Shown here one piece after another: positions 1 through 6,437 of a stretch of 8,006 bases of DNA. Numbering within the stretch: the stretch's first letter is position 1; each line of letters begins with the position of its first letter. Source of the DNA: Pseudacidobacterium sp036264445. GTDB lineage: Bacteria > Acidobacteriota > Terriglobia > Terriglobales > Acidobacteriaceae. A model generated the notes under the pieces. That model was not told the origin of the DNA. It was given only the letters and a program-made list of their open reading frames with translations, and made no database searches. The translations under genes were made by a program, and so were the position numbers. The stretch is from NCBI GenBank assembly GCA_036264445.1, contig DATAQW010000306.1, positions 1-8,006 of the forward strand, read 5' to 3'.

Positions 1-317
1 GAGCTTTCCGCGGTTGCGAAGCCTTTATTCTCCCTTCACACCAGGAAAACTTCGGCATCGCAGTTGCCGAGGCAATGGCTTGCGAACGGCCTGTTCTCAT
101 CACCAACAAAGTCAACATCTTGCCGGATATCGTTCAAAGCCACTCCGGGCTTGTGGAAGATGACACATTAGAAGGAATCAGGCAGTTATTGCAGGGCTTC
201 CAGCAGCTGAGCGATGCGGAACGCGTCGCAATGGGAAAAGCGGGAGCAGCTTTCTTCAGTACGCATTACAACTCTCTGGAAACGGCGGCGGCCCTTCAAC
301 GAATTTTTGCCACATAG
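1..317 (+). CDS. GT4-family glycosyltransferase, C-terminal fragment (5' end outside window)
   Basis: An open frame enters from the left edge (first full codon at base 3) and stops at 315-317, giving 104 visible residues. The opening stretch reads AFxxCEAFILPSHQENFGIAVAEAMA, the C-terminal nucleotide-sugar binding signature of GT-B fold, GT4-family retaining glycosyltransferases. The EX7E pair is at visible residues 15 and 23 (E-NFGIAVA-E). It is followed by the usual 'CxxPVLIT' strand and a 'ILPDIV' segment, then helices rich in Ala and Gln. The family transfers a sugar from an NDP-sugar to a lipid-linked or polysaccharide acceptor on the cytoplasmic side of the membrane. Donor and acceptor cannot be told from this fragment, and the N-terminal acceptor domain is missing. 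The ATG at 75 is internal and not a start. It lies 82 bp upstream of proS on the same strand, and its wider locus is out of view. Confidence 0.88.
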   Translation, partial: AFRGCEAFILPSHQENFGIAVAEAMACERPVLITNKVNILPDIVQSHSGLVEDDTLEGIRQLLQGFQQLSDAERVAMGKAGAAFFSTHYNSLETAAALQRIFAT

Positions 318-399
318 CCGGGTCATGGCCAACGGCCTAAAGAGCCAGTTAGAATAGATATTTACCCTTCATCTGACTTTTTGGAAAGCACACACATTC

Positions 400-2148
400 A
401 TGCACCGTTGGTCCCGGCTTTTTGTTCCTACACTTCGTGAGGCTCCGGCAGACGCCGAAGTTGCCAGCCACAAATTTCTTGTCCGTTCCGGGTATATTCG
501 CCAGCTTGGAGCAGGCATCTATTCCTATCTCTTTCTCGGACAGCGCTCGATCAACAAAATCATGGGCATTGTGCGCGAAGAGATGGACAAGATTGGCCAG
601 GAATTCCTCCTGCCCACCCTTCATCCAGCCGAACTGTGGGAAGAGAGCGGCCGCTGGACCATCATGGGGCAGAACATGTTCCGCCTCCAAGACCGCAAAG
701 GCGCATGGCTCTGCCTGGGCATGACGCATGAGGAAGTAATGACCAGCATCGCCCGCAAGGAGTTGAAGAGCTACAAGCAGCTCCCACAAATCTGGTATCA
801 GATTCAGACCAAGTTCCGCGACGAGCCGCGTCCGAAGGCCGGCCTGCTTCGCGTGCGCCAGTTCATCATGAAGGACAGCTACTCCTTCGATCTCGATGAC
901 GCTGGCCTCGATAAGAGCTTTAATCTCCACGACCAGGTCTATCGCACCATCTTCACGCGCTGCGGTTTGAACTTCGTTGCTGTTGAAGCCGATTCCGGAG
1001 CAATGGGAGGCTCGCAATCACAGGAGTTCATGGTCTATACCGACGCAGGCGAAGACCTGATCGCCAGCTGCGCTGAATGTCGCTACGCGGCAAATCTCGA
1101 AAAGGCCACGTCGCGGCTTGCTCCGGTTACTGAGCTGGCTCCAACAGGCGATGGTAAACCGGAGCTCGTGCATACTCCGGGCATTGCTGCTGTTGCCGAT
1201 GTAGCGAAGTTCTTTAACATCTCAGAAGCGCAGGACATCAAGTGTGTCGCCTATATGGCAGAGACAAAGAATGTGAAGGGCGAATCCATCTGGGCTCCGG
1301 TCGTCGTCTTCCTGCGGGGCGACCATCAAGTGAATGAAGCCAAGCTGCTCGGCTTAATCAAAGCGACTGATCTGCGTCCCATGCAAGCAGATGAGCTGGA
1401 GAAGTATATTCACGGCCCTGCCGGCTTCCTTGGACCGATTGGCCTTGAGCCGGCAAAAACATTTGGCGATGGTGGAGTGCCAGTCATCCTCGATCTCGCG
1501 CTCAAAGGCCGCCAGAACATGGTCTGCGGAGCGAACAAGCTCGACTACCACTACCGCAACGTTACTCCGGGGCGCGATTTCACCTGGACCATCGCTGCCG
1601 ATGTGCGTAACGTCGTCGAAGGTGAAGGTTGTCCGGTGTGCGGCAATCCGCTGAAGGTTGCCAAGGCTGTCGAAGTTGGACACATCTTTAAACTCGGCTA
1701 CAGATATACAGAAAGCATGGGCACGCGCGTGCTCGATCCCAACGGCAAAGAAGTGACGCCGATCATGGGCTGCTATGGCATCGGCATCGAGCGTATTCTG
1801 ACAGCCTGCATTGAGCAGAATCATGACGACAACGGTTTCTGGCTGCCAAGATCGATTGCTCCTTTCGAAGTTGTCGTCACCATCACCAATGCTGCCGATG
1901 CCAACTTGGTTGCGGTGGGTGAGCGCATCGCCACCGATCTTGAAGCAGCAGGATTCGACGTGCTGCTCGATGACCGCGATGAGCGCGCCGGAGTCAAATT
2001 CAAGGACGCAGATCTCGTCGGCATTCCTTACCGCATCAACGTAGGCAAGAAAGCCGCTGACGGCAAGGTTGAGGTTGTTACGCGTTCTTCTGCATCCAGC
2101 GTGGATGTCGCCATCGCCGATGTAGCCGCTGCACTGCGTGACTGCTGA
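400..2148 (+). CDS. proS: Prolyl-tRNA synthetase (bacterial type with INS editing domain)
   Basis: Class II aminoacyl-tRNA synthetase that charges tRNA-Pro with proline in the cytoplasm; 582 aa is normal for the bacterial form. The N-terminus (residues 1-45, with TLREAPADAEVASHKFLVRSG) matches the usual ProRS start, which fixes the ATG at 400. Only a weak GGAAAG (383-388) lies upstream as ribosome site. Visible landmarks: TxE loop at T109-E111; motif 2 around 136-162 with R140, E142, R152 and MKDSYSF; the inserted YbaK-like editing domain at roughly 225-400, with K281 (DIKCVAY) the likely equivalent of the editing lysine; motif 3 GCYGIGIERIL at 457-467 with R465; and the anticodon-binding domain at about 490-582 (DDRDERAGVKFKDADLVGIPYRI). 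Two CxxC pairs, C224/C227 and C411/C414, flank the insertion and could bind a metal, as in several bacterial ProRS. No key residue is missing. It is a housekeeping gene unrelated in function to its neighbours. Confidence 0.97.
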   Translation: MHRWSRLFVPTLREAPADAEVASHKFLVRSGYIRQLGAGIYSYLFLGQRSINKIMGIVREEMDKIGQEFLLPTLHPAELWEESGRWTIMGQNMFRLQDRKGAWLCLGMTHEEVMTSIARKELKSYKQLPQIWYQIQTKFRDEPRPKAGLLRVRQFIMKDSYSFDLDDAGLDKSFNLHDQVYRTIFTRCGLNFVAVEADSGAMGGSQSQEFMVYTDAGEDLIASCAECRYAANLEKATSRLAPVTELAPTGDGKPELVHTPGIAAVADVAKFFNISEAQDIKCVAYMAETKNVKGESIWAPVVVFLRGDHQVNEAKLLGLIKATDLRPMQADELEKYIHGPAGFLGPIGLEPAKTFGDGGVPVILDLALKGRQNMVCGANKLDYHYRNVTPGRDFTWTIAADVRNVVEGEGCPVCGNPLKVAKAVEVGHIFKLGYRYTESMGTRVLDPNGKEVTPIMGCYGIGIERILTACIEQNHDDNGFWLPRSIAPFEVVVTITNAADANLVAVGERIATDLEAAGFDVLLDDRDERAGVKFKDADLVGIPYRINVGKKAADGKVEVVTRSSASSVDVAIADVAAALRDC

Positions 2149-2165
2149 CCCAAGCGGGTTATAAT
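2138..2165 (+). promoter_or_regulatory. Candidate sigma70-type promoter at the 3' end of proS
   Basis: A perfect TATAAT is present at 2160-2165. With a 16-nt spacer it is preceded by GTGACT at 2138-2143, which matches TTGACA at four of six positions. The -35 lies inside the last codons of proS, and the -10 lies just after its stop. Transcription would start near 2172 and immediately run through a small hairpin and the strong terminator at 2197-2236. It could therefore serve a short RNA or an attenuated leader for the GH28 gene, or be a chance match. Only the motif itself is seen; activity is inferred. Confidence 0.35.
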
Positions 2166-2175
2166 CTCGCATTCG

Positions 2176-2192
2176 GTCTCGAGATCCGAGAC
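2176..2192 (+). other. Short hairpin between proS and its terminator
   Basis: GTCTCG (2176-2181) and CGAGAC (2187-2192) form a perfect 6-bp stem with a 5-nt loop, AGATC. It sits between the candidate -10 box and the terminator. The segment 2185-2191 (TCCGAGA) could instead pair with 2215-2221 (TTTCGGA) in the 3' arm of the terminator, giving a weaker competing structure of seven pairs including one G-U. Whether this matters is not known. It may simply be part of the proS 3' untranslated region. Confidence 0.4.
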
Positions 2193-2196
2193 ACCT

Positions 2197-2236
2197 GGCC
2201 GTTCGAAAGCACACTTTCGGACGGCCTGAATTTTTT
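2197..2236 (+). terminator. Rho-independent terminator after proS
   Basis: The arms GGCCGTTCGAAAG (2197-2209) and CTTTCGGACGGCC (2214-2226) pair over 13 positions with a single G-U wobble and a CACA tetraloop. TGAA and then six T residues (2231-2236) follow. The T-run lies only on the plus-strand side, so it acts in the direction of proS. It begins 49 nt after the proS stop and separates proS from the GH28 gene, which should therefore have its own promoter or depend on read-through. Confidence 0.9.
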
Positions 2237-2296
2237 GTGGGCATTTTGAGGTGCACAAACCGCATCGTTGCGTTATCGTCTAAGAGGTCAGACCAC

Positions 2297-2303
2297 AGGG
2301 GAG
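2297..2303 (+). promoter_or_regulatory. Ribosome binding site of the GH28 gene
   Basis: AGGGGAG lies 7 nt before the ATG at 2311 and is a strong Shine-Dalgarno match. It supports that start, which is also the one that places the twin-arginine signal at the N-terminus. The 60 bp between the terminator and this site show no convincing -35/-10 pair. Confidence 0.75.
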
Positions 2304-2310
2304 ATACAAA

Positions 2311-3900
2311 ATGCAGAAACAGCGCCGTGATTTTTTGAAATACGCAACCATCGGAGCAGCCGGCACGCTGGCTCCCATCAGCATTGGCGCTCAATCTTCA
2401 TCCTCGATCCCTCCCCAGGGCAGCATCTATGACGTTCGTTCATTCGGCGCAACCGGCGATGGCAAGACCATCGATTCGCCTGCGATCAACAAAGCCATTG
2501 ATGCCGCTGCCAACGCCGGCGGTGGCACCATCCTCTTTCCTGCCGGAATATATAACTCGTTCTCGATCAGGTTGAAGAGCAACATCGCCCTCTATCTGCT
2601 GCAGGGAGCAACCATTCTTGCCGGAGAAACCCCTGCGGACCGCAGCGATGGCTACGATCCGGCCGAATCGAATGCACCCTGGGAAAATTACCAGGATTAC
2701 GGCCACAATCACTGGCGTAACAGCCTCATCTGGGGCGAGAACCTGCACGATGTGTCGATCTATGGGCCGGGGCTCATCTGGGGCAAAGGCCTGAGCCGGG
2801 GCACGCACGAAGAACCACGGGCCGAAGAGCCGCGAGTCGGTAATAAGGCCATCGCCCTCAAAAATTGCCGCAACGTTATCCTGCGTGACTTCTCCATTCT
2901 GAAGGGCGGCCACTTCGGAATCCTTGCTACGGGCGTCGACAACCTGATCATTGACAGCCTGAAGATCGACACCAACCGCGACGGCATGGACATCGACTGC
3001 TGCAAGAATGTCCGCGTGTCCAACTGCACCGTCAATTCCCCCTGGGACGACGCCATTTGTCCAAAGAGTTCTTTCGCTCTCGGTTATGCTCGCGCAACCG
3101 AGAATGTCACCATAACAAACTGCTACGTCAGCGGCTGCTATGAACTGGGTACGCTGCTTGACGGCACTTTCAAAAAGTTTGCTCCAGACTTCAAGGTCCC
3201 GCGAACCGGACGCATCAAGTGCGGCACAGAATCGAATGGCGGATTCAGGAACATCACCGTCTCAAACTGCGTCTTTGAAGGATGCAACGGAATCGCCCTG
3301 GAGAGCGTTGACGGCGCTCTGCTTGAAGATATTACTTTCACCAACATTACGATGCGGGATATCTCCGGCGCGCCTATCTTTATTCGCCTCGGCAGCCGCA
3401 TGCGCGGACCGCAGGGAGTGCCTATCGGCGACGCCCGCCGCATTCTGTTCAGTAACATTGTCAGTTACAATTCCGCGTCAAAATTTGCGGCCCTCATCAG
3501 CGGCATCCCCGACCATCCGATTACAGATCTCAAATTCAGCGATATTTATCTACACCATCAAGGAGGTGGCACAGCGGAAATGGCCGCGATTCAGGTCCCG
3601 GAGAAGGAAAATGCCTATCCTGATCCGCACATGTTTGGACCGCTTCCTGCGCATGGTTTTTTCTTACGGCATGTAAACAATGTCGAGCTGACAAATGTCG
3701 AAATTGCCTATGCTGCGCCGGATGCGCGCCCGGCTTTTGTGTTGGATGGGGTCCAGGAAGCCGATTTCTTCCGCATGAAAGTACCGGCAAACAGTGCTAT
3801 TCCCGTATTCAGATTGCACAAAGTCTCAGAATTTCGCGTCTTCGGCAGCCCGAAAATCAAAGATAAGACGATCCAATCTTCCGAATCCGAAGAGTTCTGA
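2311..3900 (+). CDS. Exported glycoside hydrolase family 28 protein (polygalacturonase-like), Tat signal
   Basis: A 529-aa protein predicted to leave the cytoplasm folded through the Tat pathway: RRDFLK at residues 5-10 is followed by a hydrophobic stretch to about 27, with cleavage likely near AQS. Residues 39-105 form the pectate-lyase-3-like opening of the beta-helix (YDVRSFGATGDGKTIDSPAI, then GGGTILFPAGIY). The GH28 core follows: NRDGMDID at 222-229 with D224, PWDDAICPKSS at 244-254 with D246 and D247, and RIK at 301-303. These match the catalytic aspartates and substrate-binding Arg/Lys of polygalacturonases, and repeated 'NV.I.NC' strands fit a right-handed beta-helix. The classical G-H-G histidine motif expected about 20 residues after the DD pair is absent; that region reads ATENVTITNCYVSGCYELG. 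Hydrolysis of pectin-type or rhamnogalacturonan glycosidic bonds is therefore likely, but exact substrate and endo/exo mode are open. It is convergent with the exopolysaccharide operon and follows the proS terminator. Confidence 0.9.
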   Translation: MQKQRRDFLKYATIGAAGTLAPISIGAQSSSSIPPQGSIYDVRSFGATGDGKTIDSPAINKAIDAAANAGGGTILFPAGIYNSFSIRLKSNIALYLLQGATILAGETPADRSDGYDPAESNAPWENYQDYGHNHWRNSLIWGENLHDVSIYGPGLIWGKGLSRGTHEEPRAEEPRVGNKAIALKNCRNVILRDFSILKGGHFGILATGVDNLIIDSLKIDTNRDGMDIDCCKNVRVSNCTVNSPWDDAICPKSSFALGYARATENVTITNCYVSGCYELGTLLDGTFKKFAPDFKVPRTGRIKCGTESNGGFRNITVSNCVFEGCNGIALESVDGALLEDITFTNITMRDISGAPIFIRLGSRMRGPQGVPIGDARRILFSNIVSYNSASKFAALISGIPDHPITDLKFSDIYLHHQGGGTAEMAAIQVPEKENAYPDPHMFGPLPAHGFFLRHVNNVELTNVEIAYAAPDARPAFVLDGVQEADFFRMKVPANSAIPVFRLHKVSEFRVFGSPKIKDKTIQSSESEEF

Positions 3901-3952
3901 GGGGCCTATCATCCAAATGCAAAGGAGTTCCGTTTCTATTCGCTTTTCTTTG

Positions 3953-5095
3953 TTAAGCACGGTGCTTTGCAATCACTTCGTCGTATTTGTCTTCAAGAAT
4001 GCGCGTTTGCTGCTCGAGGTCAAAATGCGAATTTACGTATTGTCTCCCTGATTTGCTCACACGCAGCCACCTATCATTGTTTTCAAGCAGGTTGATAATC
4101 TCTTCTGAAAGTCCGGATTCATCCCGTTCACATGGCATATCACCTCGCCGCTCCTCGGACAGAGCCTCGATAACTCCGGGCACTGCAAATGCCACAACTG
4201 GCAGCCCTAATGACTGCGCCTCACAAAGAACAGTAGGCAAACCTTCTTCATCGCCATCTATTGCTCGAACACTCGGCGCGGCCAACACGCGCGCGCGCCC
4301 CATCCATTGCTTTACTTCGCTATGAGATTGCTGGCCGAGGAAAGTGACTCTTCCATCCCAAGGTTTTGCTTCCCGCTCCAGTGCCCCTCGTAGCGGTCCA
4401 TCACCAATGACAACAAGCTGTGCATCGGGAATCTTCTCAAAAACCTGCGGGATTGCTCGAAGTAGATGAATACACCCTTTCTTTTCGACAAGCCTGCCAA
4501 CAAACAAAACGATTGGCAAGTCACGAGGATGGTTTTGAACGGTGCTCCCATCTTTCCTTGTCCCAATGCGGTGCACCCATAATTTCTCCGGGGGAAAACC
4601 CCTTTCGATTGCTCGCTGCCTTACATGCTCCGATACTGAGAAGAAAAGACTCGCGTACTTCCACAGTTCCTCTTTTCTCCGTAGATATGCCCGCGTCGTC
4701 GGCAACTCGTGAAAGCCCTTTTCATTGCGAGACACATCATAACCATGCAGCGTCACAACGAGCGGCATACGTAATCTTTTGGCAAGAGGCAGGATTGCAC
4801 AAGCATCAATCGCAAAATGCGCATGAATAATTTCAGCCCGATGAGCATCGCTATCCTTTAAAAACCTGCCTGCATACCCGGTCCGAAGAAAGATCCTGCG
4901 ACGTGTCTTTTCTTTCCATCCGACCGGACCAGACACAACAGTAACAGGATGTGGTTGCAGGTCCAGACTAGGACCGATTTGCCTCAACCCGGCAAATATC
5001 GGCTTGAACCGCCGAAGAGCGCTTGCCTGCGAGAGGATGAATGTCTCTGAAAGATTCAGCAGCTCATTGCGATAAACAAGAACCTTGGGCATCAT
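3953..5095 (-). CDS. GT4-family glycosyltransferase, WcaL/AmsK-like, exopolysaccharide synthesis
   Basis: A 380-aa cytoplasmic or membrane-associated GT-B enzyme that should add a sugar from an NDP-donor to a lipid-linked exopolysaccharide intermediate. The N-terminal domain has the SETFILSQASAL element (16-27) typical of colanic-acid/amylovoran-type transferases, then HAHFAIDA (91-98) and TLHGYDVS (115-122). The C-terminal domain opens at VLFVGRLVEKKG (196-207) and carries VVIGDGPL (228-235) and the EX7E pair E284/E292 (EGLPTVLCE). Length is normal. The start codon (5095-5093) lies 3 nt after the stop of the upstream membrane-protein gene and is directly followed by a second ATG. A GGGG run about 10 nt upstream is the only ribosome-site candidate, so translational coupling is likely. 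It is the last gene of the operon in view. Seven 60-base lines counted inside it average 50% GC against 56% for six lines in proS and the GH28 gene, hinting at separate acquisition. Donor sugar is not predictable. Confidence 0.93.
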   Translation of the reverse strand: MMPKVLVYRNELLNLSETFILSQASALRRFKPIFAGLRQIGPSLDLQPHPVTVVSGPVGWKEKTRRRIFLRTGYAGRFLKDSDAHRAEIIHAHFAIDACAILPLAKRLRMPLVVTLHGYDVSRNEKGFHELPTTRAYLRRKEELWKYASLFFSVSEHVRQRAIERGFPPEKLWVHRIGTRKDGSTVQNHPRDLPIVLFVGRLVEKKGCIHLLRAIPQVFEKIPDAQLVVIGDGPLRGALEREAKPWDGRVTFLGQQSHSEVKQWMGRARVLAAPSVRAIDGDEEGLPTVLCEAQSLGLPVVAFAVPGVIEALSEERRGDMPCERDESGLSEEIINLLENNDRWLRVSKSGRQYVNSHFDLEQQTRILEDKYDEVIAKHRA

Positions 5096-5098
5096 GTT

Positions 5099-6424
5099 CT
5101 AAATACCCCGCGATGCGGCCAACGCAGAAGCCTGCCGCCGACGCGATATCTGCTCCATCTCATTTCCCGGCGCCATTCGAAGAAGGTGCTGCGCTTTGTG
5201 TTCAACGGAAAGAATCTCAATGTTTGCAACCACAGCAACGTAAACAACCCAGAACAATCCATTGAAGGTGAGCAGTGTATTCTCATCGAGGTCATAAAGG
5301 ACAACCAGCACGAGTACGAAAATCATCCATGAACAATCGGCCATCCTGCGGTGTAACAGAAGCGGCCATAGTTTTCTCCATGCACGCGCATAGCTCAGAA
5401 CAAACAGCAAAACTCCTGCTGCGCCGAGTTCCAGCCATATCTCCAGAAAGCCGTTGTGAGCGTGGAAGATAACGAACTTCAGCGCAAGGATCACGTTGTA
5501 GGACTCGCCTTTCATGCCCCGCCAGAAAGCTGCATATCCGTAGCCAAGCAATGGATGCTTCACGATGGCTTGCCAGACCTGCTGCCAGATCGCGGTCCTG
5601 CCGGTCAAAGTCGCGTCTCTGCCCAGCAGCGCTGCAAGCAGAGGAAAGTACATCCATATTGCGACAACAGCCATGACAGCCAGAGCAACTACCAGGTATA
5701 TGAGAACCGCGCGAAACGAAGGAGTGGACTGTCCGATGATGCGGGTGAGCATATAACAGAGAAGGAGAGCGCCTTCGATGACCCAGGCACCACGCGTCCC
5801 GCTCATGATCAGCACAAATAGAAACGCCAGGAGACAGACAAGGCGGTAGAGATTCAGGCGACCGCAGGCCAGCACTGCGGCAGTGGCAAATACCATGGCC
5901 CGCCCGCAAGCGTTCTTCTGCGTAAAGACGCCTTGCCAGTTGCCGAAATGTCCTGTGGATGCCTCCAGACCAATGGCCGGAAAAAATATAGCCAGCACTG
6001 CACTTCCCAAAGCAGCAAATAGCATTGTTGCGCAGAAGATCGAGAGCTGCTTCCGCACCGGATATCGGGCTGCAAAGTACAATCCGAAGAGCGTAGCCAA
6101 CGCAAACGGAACTGCCCGTCTGGCTGTCATGACTGCATCCTGCGACCATAGGATTGAAAGCAAAGCCAGCGCAGAAATCGCGGCCGTCCATTGCAGAGTG
6201 AAAGCGAGGCGGTAAAAGCGGCGCCATTGATGAAGGACGAGCACCAGAATTGTTCCGTCGACAAGTATCTGCGACCCGATCCCTGCAACTTTCATCAGTC
6301 CCGTGGCCGCAGTGTTTGTCATTTCATTTGCCTGATTGGGAGCAATCCCAGGAATCGCTCCCTGCATGGCAAAGAACGCAAGTATGCCTGCACATATGAG
6401 TTCAGCAACTCCAACTCTACTCAT
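5099..6424 (-). CDS. O-antigen ligase/polymerase family membrane protein (Wzy_C-type)
   Basis: A polytopic inner-membrane protein of 441 aa with many hydrophobic segments (for example about 6-23, 50-66, 81-93, 105-120, 130-152, 195-207, 239-266, 333-344 and 366-377). The family polymerises undecaprenyl-linked repeat units or ligates glycans to an acceptor, on the periplasmic side. Its signature regions are visible: GVFTQKNACGRAM at 165-177, SGTRGAW at 208-214, and the Wzy_C block GRDATLTGRTAIW (268-280), HPLLGYGYAAFW (290-301) and HAHNGFLEIWLELGAAG (321-337). Given its operon with export and kinase genes, a polymerase role is more likely than LPS ligase, but sequence alone does not separate them. 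I chose the ATG at 6424-6422, 13 nt after the upstream stop. The frame stays open to an ATG at 6502, but that would add a non-hydrophobic stretch overlapping the export gene by 65 nt. The tail after about residue 405 is basic and probably cytoplasmic. Confidence 0.88.
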   Translation of the reverse strand: MSRVGVAELICAGILAFFAMQGAIPGIAPNQANEMTNTAATGLMKVAGIGSQILVDGTILVLVLHQWRRFYRLAFTLQWTAAISALALLSILWSQDAVMTARRAVPFALATLFGLYFAARYPVRKQLSIFCATMLFAALGSAVLAIFFPAIGLEASTGHFGNWQGVFTQKNACGRAMVFATAAVLACGRLNLYRLVCLLAFLFVLIMSGTRGAWVIEGALLLCYMLTRIIGQSTPSFRAVLIYLVVALAVMAVVAIWMYFPLLAALLGRDATLTGRTAIWQQVWQAIVKHPLLGYGYAAFWRGMKGESYNVILALKFVIFHAHNGFLEIWLELGAAGVLLFVLSYARAWRKLWPLLLHRRMADCSWMIFVLVLVVLYDLDENTLLTFNGLFWVVYVAVVANIEILSVEHKAQHLLRMAPGNEMEQISRRRQASALAASRGI

Positions 6425-6437
6425 GGTCGAAGCCGCT

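Noticed and set aside
328..338. GGCC-AAC-GGCC inverted repeat after the left glycosyltransferase fragment.
   Set aside because: A 4-bp stem with no T-run is too weak for a terminator, and GGCC repeats are expected by chance in this DNA.
350..355. TAGAAT upstream of proS as a -10 box.
   Set aside because: No acceptable -35 hexamer is found 15-19 nt upstream (the region reads GGCCAACGGCC), so a proS promoter here cannot be supported.
349..1017. A 222-codon minus-strand frame opposite the start of proS.
   Set aside because: Fully antisense to conserved ProRS coding sequence, with no recognisable domain.
1354..2394. A 346-codon open frame on the minus strand opposite proS.
   Set aside because: It lies antisense to a clearly real, conserved gene, crosses the terminator and into the GH28 gene, and its protein shows no recognisable domain. 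It is a by-product of GC-rich codon bias.
3955..3967. AAGCA-CGG-TGCTT inverted repeat near the 3' end of the glycosyltransferase gene, considered as a terminator.
   Set aside because: The stem is only 5 bp, the repeat lies within the last glycosyltransferase codons, and there is no T-run on either side.
5292..6227. A 311-codon minus-strand frame within the Wzy-type gene in another frame.
   Set aside because: The product is rich in Cys, Arg and Ser with no domain, while the overlapping frame has transmembrane segments and Wzy_C motifs.
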